DNA of 64,000 nt, from positions 496,001 through 560,000 of the forward strand of contig NZ_JASJOU010000001.1 in NCBI RefSeq assembly GCF_030068605.1. The letters run 5' to 3'. How positions within the stretch are numbered: position 1 is the first letter of the stretch; each line of letters begins with the position of its first letter. Under the pieces are notes generated by a model, which was not told the origin of the DNA, ran no database searches, and saw nothing but the letters and a program-made list of their open reading frames with translations. The DNA is from Xanthocytophaga agilis (GTDB taxonomy: Bacteria; Bacteroidota; Bacteroidia; Cytophagales; 172606-1). Of this stretch, positions 34,728-44,173 are shown one piece after another. A program made the translations under genes and the position numbers.

Positions 34728-35252
34728 TTACTTAAACAGGCCTCCCAGTAAACCACCCAGTGGGTCTTGTTGATTCTTCTGTGTAGAAGGAGTGGATGTA
34801 GAATTGTTTCCCCCCATCATTCCACCTAATACAGAACCTAATAATCCACCACCTGCATTGCTTCCACCTCCCAGTAGACCGCCAAGCAATCCACCCAGAT
34901 CTCCGCTCTTTACTTTCCCATTCAGCATATTTAAAATGATAGGAATTGCTATAGTGGCTATAGTTTGAGCTATGGCAGGTGAAATATTTAATTTACTGCT
35001 TAACTGAGATACGACAGTAGGAGCCAGACCATTCACTACAGGGCTGTTGGCATGGGTTTCTTCTCCTGAAAGTAATTCCTGAACTCCAGACATATCTCCG
35101 TTTTGTACCTGTTGCATCAGTGAATCCAGAATAGCATTACTGGTTACACCAGCTACTTCCTGTGTATTTACATTCAGACCTTGTACTGCTGGATTTTTAG
35201 GCAAGCTTTCCCCCAATTGAGACTGAGCCATTGATAATAATTCGTCAAACAT
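34728..35252 (-). CDS. DUF937-domain protein
   Basis: A 174-residue protein of the DUF937 (YidB-like) family. The N-terminal half is helical (LLSMAQSQLGESLPKNPAVQ, then LLSGEETHANSPVVNGLAPT). The C-terminal third is a glycine-rich tract of LGGLLGGLLGGGS-type repeats, common in this family. No signal peptide. Biochemical function unknown. It is monocistronic with terminator. Confidence 0.85.
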   Translation of the reverse strand: MFDELLSMAQSQLGESLPKNPAVQGLNVNTQEVAGVTSNAILDSLMQQVQNGDMSGVQELLSGEETHANSPVVNGLAPTVVSQLSSKLNISPAIAQTIATIAIPIILNMLNGKVKSGDLGGLLGGLLGGGSNAGGGLLGSVLGGMMGGNNSTSTPSTQKNQQDPLGGLLGGLFK

Positions 35253-35364
35253 AGTATTTTCGTGTTAGGTTATAAAAATAATACGATACTCAGTGACTGT
35301 ATCCTTCTTCCATAATTGGCAGAAAGTACAGGATTTTTTTGACCAGAGTCAAACATATTCTTCT

Positions 35365-36096
35365 TTATTCGATAGGCCATCCAATCAGATCTCGGATCAC
35401 AACCGACGCGCAAGTCATGCCAAATACAGCAGGCAGATACGATATAGTACCATAGGCTGATTTTTTAAACCGATTTCCGTCAGTATACATTAATGCCTGA
35501 TCTACATGCTTTTCACGGGAATATACGGTTTTAATACCGGAATGGATACCAAGTCGTCGGAGTCGTTTGCGAACATCAGACGCGAGTCGGCAAATCCGGG
35601 TGTCTGCTATGTCTGCTACGCGAAGCTGGGTAGGGTCAAGTTTTCCTCCTGCACCCATAGAACTTACAATTCGCTGTCCTTGTTTGTAAGCTGTGCTTAA
35701 CAACATGAGTTTAGGAGTAAGACTGTCAATGGCATCTACCACATAATCATAGTTGGAGTTAAGTAGAGAAACCATTTGATCTGGCTGCAAAAACTGTTTT
35801 TGTGTAAACAACTGAACTTCCGGGTTGATTTGCTTCATGCGTTCAGCCATAATATCTACTTTGTATTGTCCCTGTGTGGTAGCTAGTGCCGGGAGTTGTC
35901 GATTGCGATTCGAAGCCTCTACTTCATCTCCATCTGCAATCGTTAGTGTACCAACACCTGCCCTGCAAATAGCCTCTGCTGCAAAAGATCCTACTCCTCC
36001 CAGACCCACAATCAGCACATGGGCGTTTTGCAGTTTTTGTATGTTTTCGTCTCCAATCAGTAAAGTTGTTCTGGATAACCAGCTTAAATCAGACAT
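35365..36096 (-). CDS. tcdA: tRNA threonylcarbamoyladenosine dehydratase
   Basis: A 243-residue ThiF/E1-like ATP-dependent enzyme that cyclises t6A at position 37 of ANN-decoding tRNAs to ct6A. The adenylate-binding motif VLIVGLGGVGSFAAEAICRA, the DGD and N.NRQ segments (IADGDEVEASNRNRQLPAL), and AIDSLTPKL are conserved. Length matches TcdA/CsdL. It lies 43 bp downstream of the TatD-like gene on the same strand, probably co-transcribed. Confidence 0.93.
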   Translation of the reverse strand: MSDLSWLSRTTLLIGDENIQKLQNAHVLIVGLGGVGSFAAEAICRAGVGTLTIADGDEVEASNRNRQLPALATTQGQYKVDIMAERMKQINPEVQLFTQKQFLQPDQMVSLLNSNYDYVVDAIDSLTPKLMLLSTAYKQGQRIVSSMGAGGKLDPTQLRVADIADTRICRLASDVRKRLRRLGIHSGIKTVYSREKHVDQALMYTDGNRFKKSAYGTISYLPAVFGMTCASVVIRDLIGWPIE

Positions 36097-36139
36097 TGTT
36101 GTATAAAATGGGTTTTAAAATAAAACAGGCCAGAGCATC

Positions 36140-36832
36140 TCATTTCTGAGATGATGTATATGTATGAGCTATTTCAGGAAATAAGTTTAATACTCTTGTG
36201 AAAATATCTTTAGTAAGTGCCTCAATGGAATTATTTAGAATAGAAGAAGCCATCTGATAAATCTCCTCTATTGTAATATACTTGTCATCTGTTTCCAGGA
36301 AAAAACGATCCGGTGGTATGACTTTCAGGAGTTGTCCAGCATTGGATGTTGTATGTAGTAATGCTGAACCTAATGAAAAGTAAAATCCATGATCTAATAA
36401 CTGTGTAGCAATAGTGAGATTAGCATTGTATCCATGTACAATCCAGGTAACTGTACTATACTTTTGTTTTTTTAGTTGTATAAGTTCTGGAAATGCCCGT
36501 ACACAATGAATCACAAGCGGTTTCTGGAGTTGTTCGGCCAACGAAATATGTTTGGTAAAGATCTCTATCTGCGTTTCTATTGTAGCCTGTGCGTTGCGGT
36601 CCAGACCCGCCTCTCCAATGAGTAATGCAGATGGTTCCTTTGCTTGTTTTTCTACATAGTGCCATTGTTCATCCAGATCCGGTAAATGCACATCCCAGGG
36701 GTGAATACCTACAGATATATATTCATTTATTTGCGATAAAGAATTACGTTCAGATGCCCGTACATTCCGAAATGCTATTTCGTTACGTTGCCTGGAGGAA
36801 TGTATATGAAAATTGACAAACGGATATAGCAT
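36140..36832 (-). CDS. TatD-family metal-dependent hydrolase
   Basis: ATG at 36832 (MLYPFVNFHIHSSRQRNEIA) is chosen because the metal-binding FHIH motif then sits near the N-terminus as in the family; a longer frame adds 17 residues without homology. The product of 230 residues is short for TatD (usually about 255). Further signatures: GIHPWDVHL, IGEAGLD, VIHCVRAF, ETDDKYI. The second motif has HCVRAF in place of the usual H.R.A, and there is little of the final D-rich block. Probably a divergent DNase/exonuclease-like member. Confidence 0.8.
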   Translation of the reverse strand: MLYPFVNFHIHSSRQRNEIAFRNVRASERNSLSQINEYISVGIHPWDVHLPDLDEQWHYVEKQAKEPSALLIGEAGLDRNAQATIETQIEIFTKHISLAEQLQKPLVIHCVRAFPELIQLKKQKYSTVTWIVHGYNANLTIATQLLDHGFYFSLGSALLHTTSNAGQLLKVIPPDRFFLETDDKYITIEEIYQMASSILNNSIEALTKDIFTRVLNLFPEIAHTYTSSQK

Positions 36833-36890
36833 AGTTACCTCATTCTTTTGAACATTGTGGTGCAAGTTAGGCATTCGGTACAAAATATGT

Positions 36891-36921
36891 TTTATGATTG
36901 CCGTTTTCTATGCTATCTTTG
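36891..36921 (+). promoter_or_regulatory. promoter of RNase P RNA gene
   Basis: A -7 element TATCTTTG at 36914-36921 ends 7 nt before the first paired base of the RNA (36928). A T-rich element (TTTATG at 36891) lies at the expected -33 distance. This agrees with the RNA start. Confidence 0.6.
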
Positions 36922-36927
36922 CACTAT

Positions 36928-37318
36928 GCAAGCCGTCCTATCGCTATTCTGTTTTGGCAGAGTGGAGGAAAGTCCGGGCAGCACAGAGCAGCGTACTTCC
37001 TAACGGGAAGGCTATGAACGGGCAACTGTTTATAGACAGATAGTGCCACAGAAAATATACCGCCAGATTCTGGTAAGGGTGAAATGGTGGAGTAAGAGCC
37101 CACCGCATGGATGGTGACATCAATGGCAGGGTAAACCTTACGCGCTGAAAGACCAAATAAGCTGGCGATGTAGGTAGTGCATACCCTGTACTACGTATGA
37201 AAGGGCTGCTCGCCCGAGTCAGTGGGTAGGTCGTTAAAGGCCAATGGTGACGTTGGTTCAAGATAAATGATAGGAGTCTGAATCTATTCAGAACACAGAA
37301 CCCGGCTTACAGGCTTGC
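36928..37318 (+). ncRNA. rnpB: RNase P RNA (class A)
   Basis: Catalytic RNA of ribonuclease P, which matures tRNA 5' ends. The diagnostic P4/CR-I sequence GAGGAAAGTCCGGGC lies at about 36962-36976. CR-V lies near the 3' end as ACAGAACCCGGCTTACAGGC. The first helix pairs GCAAGCC at 36928 with GGCTTGC ending at 37318. The length of about 391 nt fits. The last 12 nt overlap the 3' end of the convergent HAMP-GAF gene. Confidence 0.95.
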
Positions 37319-39025
37319 ATAATTTTTACGTTGGTGTAGCGCTTCCACCATTTTCAGGTGAGCAAACGTAGCTGCAATACTTTGTCCTACCTTTTCCAGA
37401 AATTGAATCTCATGAGGCTCAAAGTAATGAAAAGAGGCTAGTTCCAATACACCTTCTTTGGTATGATTGGCAATCAAAGGCACCAGTAAGATAGAACGCG
37501 GTGTAGCATCTCCCAATCCGGAGGTGATGGCAGGGTAATCCTGAGGGACTTCCTTCATATAGATATATTCCCCTTCCTTCCAGCATTGACCTACTAGGCC
37601 AAAGGACTTATCAATCTGTTTCTGAATATACTTTTTCTTGTCAAAAGCAATACAGGCTTTCATTTCCAGTATATCTGTATCAGGCAGTTCTACAAAAATA
37701 GCTCCCTGGCATGCCCTGACGTACTGAATCAGTTCACGAAGTACTTCATGGCTTATTACAGTAATTTCTGCATTGCGTTGAAGAATCTCGGCAATTCGGG
37801 CATAACCTACATTTATCCAGTTTTGACGTGTTTCTTCTTCCTTAAGCAAACGTAATTGCCGGGTCAGATGCAACAGAGAATTATTCAGCTTATCTTTTGA
37901 AGATGCAACCACAATATCTGTTTCCAATTTTCCTTCTGAAATCTCTGTCAGATGCTGAGATGTTTGTTGCAGTCGGTCTACTACTTTGCTAAAACCCGCT
38001 AATAGTTTATTAAGAGAGTTATGATGCAAGGATATGGCTAATGAGGTATCAATGTTTCCCTCTGCTATATGTTGTGTAATAGTGGTAAGTTCCTGAATTG
38101 GTGTAACAACCAGTCGCTTGAATAGATAACTGCTTACTGCCAGCCCAATGATAGATAATGCAATCAATAGTATAAGAATACCTACTATCCAACGTATGGC
38201 CGTATGTGCATACTGATTCAGATCAGAGTTTATTGTAGCTATATCAGTTTGGATTTTCTGATATGTGAGGTTCATTTCCTTACGCAAGCCTTCATTTTCA
38301 TCCAATCCTACTCTTTTTTCTATTTCTACAATTTTGAAGAACACAACTCCATAGGTTTCCAGAGCTGCTTTCACATGGTCGCCTATTTCTGGACTTTTAC
38401 CGCCTGCAATGATACTATCTATTTTATTCTGAAATTTATTGAGCTGATACGCAAACGTTTTTACATAATGTTTGTCTTTACGTAAAAAGAAATCTTTCTC
38501 TTCCCTACGAAGCAGAAGCAAATCTGTTTTATCTGTTGGGAAATTTGCTTCTTCCACAAAATACACTGCAACACGCATTTGTCCTTCCAGTCCCATATCA
38601 TTGAAACCTCTTTCCCGGTATAATTTTCCAACGGTTTCAAATGCAGTATTATAGCGGGCAAGATCCTGTTGAAGGGCAACCAGGGCAAGTTCATTCTTTT
38701 CAGACTGGCAAACACTAATTTTCTGAAGAATTTTGATAAGGCTATCCGACTCCTGTAAAATCTGTTGATTTTTATCGAAAAAAGTACTCTTGCCAGTTCT
38801 GATAAAAACTTCACTGTTAAAATCTTTGAGCAGAAAGTCTTTTTCTGCGCGTCTGGCTTCTCCTATCTTAGTAAGCACCTCCTCAATAGTAGTGCTGGCC
38901 TGATAACTTTGTTTCAGCTGATTAATTAAAAAGAACAGGGCGACAACAATACCTCCTATACTAATGCAGAGTATGGCTGCAATATAAACTTTAGAGCGAG
39001 CAATCCGGTTGAAACCGTGAAACAT
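37307..39025 (-). CDS. HAMP-GAF membrane sensor protein
   Basis: A 572-residue signalling protein. An N-terminal membrane helix (VYIAAILCISIGGIVVALFF) and a second one (AIRWIVGILILLIALSIIGL at about 280-305) enclose a helical periplasmic sensor of about 240 residues. HAMP follows (RLVVTPIQELTTITQHIAEG), then a coiled coil (about 365-395) and a C-terminal GAF domain (about 410-560). No kinase, cyclase or methyl-accepting core is visible, so it may signal through a partner, perhaps the regulator divergently encoded at 39363. Its stop codon lies inside the 3' end of rnpB. Confidence 0.85.
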   Translation of the reverse strand: MFHGFNRIARSKVYIAAILCISIGGIVVALFFLINQLKQSYQASTTIEEVLTKIGEARRAEKDFLLKDFNSEVFIRTGKSTFFDKNQQILQESDSLIKILQKISVCQSEKNELALVALQQDLARYNTAFETVGKLYRERGFNDMGLEGQMRVAVYFVEEANFPTDKTDLLLLRREEKDFFLRKDKHYVKTFAYQLNKFQNKIDSIIAGGKSPEIGDHVKAALETYGVVFFKIVEIEKRVGLDENEGLRKEMNLTYQKIQTDIATINSDLNQYAHTAIRWIVGILILLIALSIIGLAVSSYLFKRLVVTPIQELTTITQHIAEGNIDTSLAISLHHNSLNKLLAGFSKVVDRLQQTSQHLTEISEGKLETDIVVASSKDKLNNSLLHLTRQLRLLKEEETRQNWINVGYARIAEILQRNAEITVISHEVLRELIQYVRACQGAIFVELPDTDILEMKACIAFDKKKYIQKQIDKSFGLVGQCWKEGEYIYMKEVPQDYPAITSGLGDATPRSILLVPLIANHTKEGVLELASFHYFEPHEIQFLEKVGQSIAATFAHLKMVEALHQRKNYASL

Positions 39026-39362
39026 ATAAACAGGAAGCGATACTAAGTATAATAATTTTAAAATCAGCTAATTATTAAATCTACAAAGAGGATATACATT
39101 ATTCAAACAGTCCGTTGTTATCATATAAGCCAATGAAAATCAAACTTCTTTGATTTGTCTGATAAAGAAGAGGAATACCAGAGTTTACTGAAAAACTTAC
39201 ATATTTTTAGCTATAGTTCATTTAAAGAAGTAAAGGAACAATAAAGTAATTCTGCTGGGAGATAGGTACATGACTAACTTCTATTCAAAATATTATATAT
39301 AGTTTTGTGTAGTTCAATTTTATCATTTGATTTGCTTTGTAACCTATTAAACATACTGATAC
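39026..39362. other. divergent promoter region
   Basis: A 337-bp A/T-rich spacer between the HAMP-GAF gene (minus) and the NtrC-like gene (plus). It must hold both promoters. I see no gene or strong hairpin. Confidence 0.5.
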
Positions 39363-40520
39363 ATGCCCCGATTATTAATTATTGATGACGAAAAAAGCAT
39401 TCGGTATACACTGAAGGAAATTCTCGAATATGAGAAATATGAAGTAGATGAAGCTCAGGATGGAGAAGAAGGACTACGCAAGCTAACTGAAAATCATTAT
39501 GATGTTGCCTTGTGTGATATCAAAATGCCTAAAATGGATGGCGTAGAGGTACTAACCAAAGCAAAAGAGCAGGGCATAGATACACAGTTTATTATGATAT
39601 CCGCTCATGGAACTATTGAAACGGCTGTAGAGGCTACCAAAAAAGGAGCCTACGATTTTATTTCCAAACCACCTGATTTGAATCGCTTACTGGTTACTGT
39701 GCGAAATGCCATGGATAAGTCATCACTAGTGACAGAAACCAAGGTGTTGCGTAAAAAAGTAAGCAAAGGATCTGATATTATTGGAGCTTCGGAACCCATA
39801 CAACGTGTAAAAGAAGCGATTGAGAAGGTAGCCCCAACGGAAGCACGGGTATTGATTACCGGACCGAATGGAGCTGGAAAAGAGCTGGTAGCCCGTCAGT
39901 TACATGAAAAAAGCAATCGTTCTGGTGCAGGTCTGGTTGAAGTAAACTGTGCAGCTATCCCCAGTGAATTGATAGAGAGCGAGTTGTTTGGACATGAAAA
40001 AGGTTCTTTTACCTCAGCTGTAAAACAACGGATCGGAAAGTTTGAACAGGCCGATGGCGGTACACTTTTTCTGGATGAGATAGGGGATATGAGTTTGTCT
40101 GCTCAGGCCAAGGTATTACGGGCATTACAGGAAAACAAAATTACCAGAGTAGGAGGGGATAAAGAAATTAAAGTAAATGTACGTGTACTGGCGGCGACCA
40201 ACAAAGACTTAAAAAAAGAGATTGCCGAAAACCGTTTTCGGGAAGATTTGTACCATCGGTTGAGTGTGATTCTGATACATGTCCCTTCTCTGGATGATCG
40301 CAAGGATGATATTCCGTTATTAGTAGATAAGTTTCTGGGTGACATTGCAGAAGATTATGGAACCGCTCCCAAACGAATTGATGCAGGTGCGCTTGCTTAC
40401 CTGCAAAGTCTTTCCTGGAGTGGAAATATTCGGGAACTGCGAAATGTAGTAGAACGACTGGTGATTATGAGTGGCAATGAAATCAGTGAAGCAGATGCCA
40501 AAGCCTATACTGGTAAGTAA
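39363..40520 (+). CDS. NtrC-like sigma-54 response regulator without HTH domain
   Basis: A 385-residue AAA+ activator. The receiver (1-120) has D8-D9, D52 (CDIKMP), S80 and K102. The AAA+ part has Walker A GPNGAGKE (167-174), Walker B LFLDEIGD (about 235-242) and the arginine-finger region RFREDLYHRL. The sigma-54 contact loop, usually GAFTGA, reads GSFTSA (214-219). The protein ends right after the AAA+ lid; the usual Fis-type DNA-binding helix is missing. It may act from solution. A hairpin terminator follows. Confidence 0.92.
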   Translation: MPRLLIIDDEKSIRYTLKEILEYEKYEVDEAQDGEEGLRKLTENHYDVALCDIKMPKMDGVEVLTKAKEQGIDTQFIMISAHGTIETAVEATKKGAYDFISKPPDLNRLLVTVRNAMDKSSLVTETKVLRKKVSKGSDIIGASEPIQRVKEAIEKVAPTEARVLITGPNGAGKELVARQLHEKSNRSGAGLVEVNCAAIPSELIESELFGHEKGSFTSAVKQRIGKFEQADGGTLFLDEIGDMSLSAQAKVLRALQENKITRVGGDKEIKVNVRVLAATNKDLKKEIAENRFREDLYHRLSVILIHVPSLDDRKDDIPLLVDKFLGDIAEDYGTAPKRIDAGALAYLQSLSWSGNIRELRNVVERLVIMSGNEISEADAKAYTGK

Positions 40521-40551
40521 GCTGATGTAGTATTTAAAAGAAGTTATCAGG

Positions 40552-40584
40552 AATCCTGTAAAGCTGCCTTTACAGGATTTTTTA
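40552..40584 (+). terminator. intrinsic terminator
   Basis: Perfect 12-bp stem AATCCTGTAAAG/CTTTACAGGATT, 4-nt loop, then TTTTTATT, 31 nt after the sigma-54 regulator stop. Confidence 0.85.
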
Positions 40585-40657
40585 TTGAGAGAAACTATAA
40601 TTCTGGTAACTCAACCTCTTTATTGTCTATATTCACTAAACCTGAATAACAAGCCCT

Positions 40658-41482
40658 ATGAAAAAGCTTTTTCTACTAATCTCTCTGTTTCTACTTTATA
40701 CATCTTTTAAACCCAAAGAACTTACCTGGGTAGCCATTGGGGATTCAATTACGTATCTCAACGACCATCCTGACGAAACAGGCAATCGAATCACCAAAGG
40801 ATACCTGACAGGAGTGACAGAAAAGCTTCCACATATACATGTCATCAATCAGGGACACAATGGGTGGACTTCCGGAGGTATTGCGGAATCATTAGACAAG
40901 CTGGGATTAGTAAAGGCTGATATCTATTCCATTTTTCTGGGCACTAACGACTGGTGGCGTGGTAGACTACTAGGTAAACTAAGTGATTACCAGAATAACA
41001 CTGGCAATGGTACCGTCTATGGCTCCTTTCGTCTCATTACTAATAAACTACGTGAACTGAATCCACAAGCCAAAATTATTCTGATTACCCCAATGCAGCG
41101 GGGTGACTTTGTATATATCAATAATCCTAAGAACAATGCGTATGGTTCCTATAAGCCTAAAAACGAACAAATGCTGGAGCAGTTTGTCTGGGCTATTGAT
41201 AGTATTGCAAAGGTAGAGAAATTTGCAGTGGTAGACTTATACCATCAGAAAGAACTGGATTTGAAACACATAGTACAATTTAAACGCTTAAAAGATCCTA
41301 CTACAGGAGAGTATAAAAATTATCCATACCCAGAGTATATAGGTATACCCTACAATCCTGAAACAGACGAATATCCATATCCTGTACAATCCATTGATAT
41401 GACCTACGATGGCCTACATCCTTCAGACAAAGGATATGAAGTTATCACCCGGATGTTGGTAGCGATTATGAAGAAGTATTGA
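40658..41482 (+). CDS. SGNH/GDSL hydrolase, exported
   Basis: A 274-residue lipase/esterase-like protein. A signal peptide (MKKLFLLISLFLLYTSF) precedes block I AIGDSITY with catalytic S30; block II is GHNGWTSGG; block III GTNDWW; block V DGLHPSDKGYE carries the catalytic Asp and His. These are carbohydrate esterase- or lipase-type enzymes of the periplasm or surface. Substrate unknown. It is monocistronic and converges with a lipoprotein gene. Confidence 0.9.
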   Translation: MKKLFLLISLFLLYTSFKPKELTWVAIGDSITYLNDHPDETGNRITKGYLTGVTEKLPHIHVINQGHNGWTSGGIAESLDKLGLVKADIYSIFLGTNDWWRGRLLGKLSDYQNNTGNGTVYGSFRLITNKLRELNPQAKIILITPMQRGDFVYINNPKNNAYGSYKPKNEQMLEQFVWAIDSIAKVEKFAVVDLYHQKELDLKHIVQFKRLKDPTTGEYKNYPYPEYIGIPYNPETDEYPYPVQSIDMTYDGLHPSDKGYEVITRMLVAIMKKY

Positions 41483-41531
41483 TAAAGAGTTTCCTTATCA
41501 TTTTGTTGGCTTAGGAAAATGAATTTACAAA

Positions 41532-42398
41532 TCATTCACAATCCGGATGGTAATACTCTCTAGGATAGGTTTTTATTGGGCGAAAAATTTGTTCAGAAGG
41601 GCAAAAGATAAAATCAAAGTGGATTTTACGATCAGGAATTTTTTTTGTGCAAATCATTTTCAATACAGAAGAAAAACGTAAGTCATTGTACCCGTCTTTA
41701 TTTAAGTCTCTTATATCAATATTCATGAAATAGGGATCGTATATATTATCATCTTCATGCATATCTATAGTGTTAGGTATATCTATATCATCAGTAAGGG
41801 CGTCTCTGATTTTTCCCTTATGATACATATACAAATGATGACCTCCATTACCAAACCCTGTTACATAAGCTGTTAATAAGAAGGGATTTTTGTTCTTAAA
41901 TACTGAAAAATACTTTAATGAATCACAATGATCCTGATAAAGTAATATCTTACCAGATTTATTAAGGATACATAGTATCTGTGGTGGATAAGAGCTGGAC
42001 GATCCTCCGAAAAATTCAAAAAAAAGCATAAAGAATTTTTGATCACTTCCATATATCTTATGTTGTTCAAATGAAAGGATTTTTCCATAATCCCAGTTTT
42101 TAGGATAAATGCTTAATGTATCTCCATATTCTTGTGCGGAATAGATACACTCTATCTTTCTAAGAAAGTCAGATGTATCTTTAACCTGTAAATAGTAAGA
42201 AGCAGGATTGAAGTTTTGGAGTTCTGAGAAAAATAATGTATCAACTTCTTTCTGAGGAGGAGCTAGGGTTTCACAATATTTTAACGCAACTTTTGTCGAT
42301 TGTAAAGATTTCTTAGTAGATGATTTTTCATCTGGCTTGGTTTGGGATGATTGACAGGATACTAAAATTACAAATAGGAATGGTATAAGTCGATACAC
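41532..42398 (-). CDS. lipoprotein of unknown function
   Basis: A 288-residue lipoprotein with lipobox ILVSC (Cys 15) and a Ser/Lys-rich linker. The mature part is A/T-rich, beta-strand and aromatic-rich (KFFMLFFEFFGGSSSSYPPQ, FLLTAYVTGFGNGGHHLYMY). A late DLNKDGYNDLRF segment resembles an EF-hand or FG-GAP-like calcium loop. Function unknown. Confidence 0.7.
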   Translation of the reverse strand: MYRLIPFLFVILVSCQSSQTKPDEKSSTKKSLQSTKVALKYCETLAPPQKEVDTLFFSELQNFNPASYYLQVKDTSDFLRKIECIYSAQEYGDTLSIYPKNWDYGKILSFEQHKIYGSDQKFFMLFFEFFGGSSSSYPPQILCILNKSGKILLYQDHCDSLKYFSVFKNKNPFLLTAYVTGFGNGGHHLYMYHKGKIRDALTDDIDIPNTIDMHEDDNIYDPYFMNIDIRDLNKDGYNDLRFSSVLKMICTKKIPDRKIHFDFIFCPSEQIFRPIKTYPREYYHPDCE

Positions 42399-42509
42399 TT
42401 TTTATGGGATTTTAAGGATAATAACTAACCTTGAAATATACTTGTTTTAATGCTGATTTCTGGTATTAGGTCTTTACTATATCTTTTTGTATTATCTTGA
42501 AACAAACAG

Positions 42510-43298
42510 ATGATTACTATACGGTTACTGGAGGAAACAACAGACTTAAGCACACCCAGACGTGTCATGCGGTATGTGCTGGTGTATTGCTCAGAAGGAA
42601 GCATCAGGATGAATGTCGATGAAAAAAATTTTATTCTGCAAGCTGGAGACGTGATTACTATTACCTCAGGACAAATTCATGCTCTGCAAACCAATTCTTA
42701 TACGAAAGGATATATCCTCGAATTTACTCTCGACTTCTTTTGCAAGGATGATCAGGATATTGAGCTGATCTTTCATAATGGTCTTTTCTGTCACTTTGCG
42801 ATGAATGAAGTAATCCAGGTGGATAGGCGTATAACAGAAATGTATCTTCAAGCTATTCAGTATGAACTGGTTCGACAACCATATCAGTATTTTGTATCAA
42901 TCCATAGTTATATCAAACTCATGCTGGTTGCGATCAACCGTGCCAAGGTGGAACGGGGTGATGAAATTTGGAAACCTGACGCCTTATTTCTTCGCTTTCT
43001 GGAAGCTGTTCGGAATAGTTTTGAACACAACTATACAGTTGCACAACTAGCCCAACAACTGGGTACTACAGAAATAAAACTCAACGAACTGGCTAAGCTG
43101 CATACTGGTAAGACTGCTCAAAGTGTAATATATGGATTGGTAACTTCGGAAGCTAAACGCTTACTCACCTATGAGAAGCTGACAATAAAAGAAGTGGCTT
43201 ATAAACTTGGCTTCAATGATCCGTTTTATTTCTCCAATTTCTTTAAAAAACAAACTCAAATTTCTCCCTCCCAGTACAAGGAAACATATGCTTTGTAA
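42510..43298 (+). CDS. AraC-family transcriptional regulator
   Basis: A 262-residue regulator. An N-terminal cupin-like arm (about 1-130, ILQAGDVITITSGQIHALQT) and a C-terminal AraC domain with two HTHs: YTVAQLAQQLGTTEIKLNEL, and TIKEVAYKLGFNDPFYFSNF, followed by FKKQTQISPSQYK. It is upstream of a DoxX-like gene and a broken cupin gene, and may regulate them. Ligand unknown. Confidence 0.92.
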   Translation: MITIRLLEETTDLSTPRRVMRYVLVYCSEGSIRMNVDEKNFILQAGDVITITSGQIHALQTNSYTKGYILEFTLDFFCKDDQDIELIFHNGLFCHFAMNEVIQVDRRITEMYLQAIQYELVRQPYQYFVSIHSYIKLMLVAINRAKVERGDEIWKPDALFLRFLEAVRNSFEHNYTVAQLAQQLGTTEIKLNELAKLHTGKTAQSVIYGLVTSEAKRLLTYEKLTIKEVAYKLGFNDPFYFSNFFKKQTQISPSQYKETYAL

Positions 43299-43389
43299 AA
43301 AGTACATGATTTTCTGAAGATTCTCTATTCTTTTCAGATGTTGTCTCCTGCATCTTTGTATCGAATTCTATTATATACAGAGTCAGAAG

Positions 43390-43806
43390 ATGAATACCTA
43401 TCAGAATATAGCTGGTTTTTTAGTACGTATAGCATTGGCATCCGGATTTCTATCTGCTGTAGCTAGTCGCCTGAGTTTATGGGGTACAAATTCTTCTGGC
43501 TGGAGTGCCTTTGTAACTTATACCGCCAAGGTAAATTCTTTTTTACCCGAACGTCTTGCTCTCTTTCTGGCTATAATAAGTACCATAGTTGAAGTAGTTC
43601 TCGGCCTTTTGTTGCTGATAGGCTTTAAAACCCGTTGGGCAGCCTTCGGAGCCGCTGTGCTTTCCTTGTTGTTTGCTTTAGCCATGACATATTCCTATAC
43701 CATCAAAGAGCCTTTAGACTATTCGGTTTTTGCTTTTAGTATGGGTGCTTTTTTGTTGAGCACATTGCCTGTGTACAAATGGAGTATAGATTCTTTATTC
43801 ACCTAA
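43390..43806 (+). CDS. DoxX-family membrane protein
   Basis: A 138-residue protein with four hydrophobic segments (VRIALASGFLSAVASRL, LALFLAIISTIVEVVLGLLL, WAAFGAAVLSLLFALAMTYS, VFAFSMGAFLLSTLPVY). This is the four-helix DoxX/TQO-like family, often in redox-linked operons. It lies 92 bp after the AraC gene, followed 9 bp later by a broken cupin gene, with which it was probably an operon. Confidence 0.85.
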   Translation: MNTYQNIAGFLVRIALASGFLSAVASRLSLWGTNSSGWSAFVTYTAKVNSFLPERLALFLAIISTIVEVVLGLLLLIGFKTRWAAFGAAVLSLLFALAMTYSYTIKEPLDYSVFAFSMGAFLLSTLPVYKWSIDSLFT

Positions 43807-43814
43807 TCACTTTT

Positions 43815-44014
43815 ATGAATATGAAAAATACAAGCACCAACATTCAGGATTATCTGGTACGAAGAGATACCAAAACCTGGCAACATTGGAAAATACTACT
43901 TTGAAAGAAGGTGATTATCTTTATACACCACCCAGTTTCAAACATTCCGTAACCAGTCAGACTGGTTGTACCTTACTACTAATCATTCCGGAAGAAGTAG
44001 AGATCCTTGTCTGA
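43815..44014 (+). pseudogene. cupin-domain gene with internal deletion
   Basis: The N-terminal part reads MNMKNTSTNIQDYLVRRDTK from 43815 and meets a stop after 29 codons. In another frame the downstream part reads TLKEGDYLYTPPSFKHSVTS followed by GCTLLLIIPEEVEIL to the stop at 44012-44014, a typical cupin C-terminal end (metal-binding G.Y..P....H). The frames do not connect, so a deletion, probably removing the middle of a ~110-residue cupin, destroyed it. It follows DoxX directly. Confidence 0.65.
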
Positions 44015-44173
44015 GTATAATAGAAGAGGATTTAATAAAGCCAGTATGGAGATCCTGTACTGGCTTTGGTCTAATAAGAAGTTATCTAAGGAAATGAAAG
44101 TAATTGGAGTAATAGTGAGAGTCAGATAATTATATCATTTATTTTTATGATATCACTAAGCCTGACTTGACAA

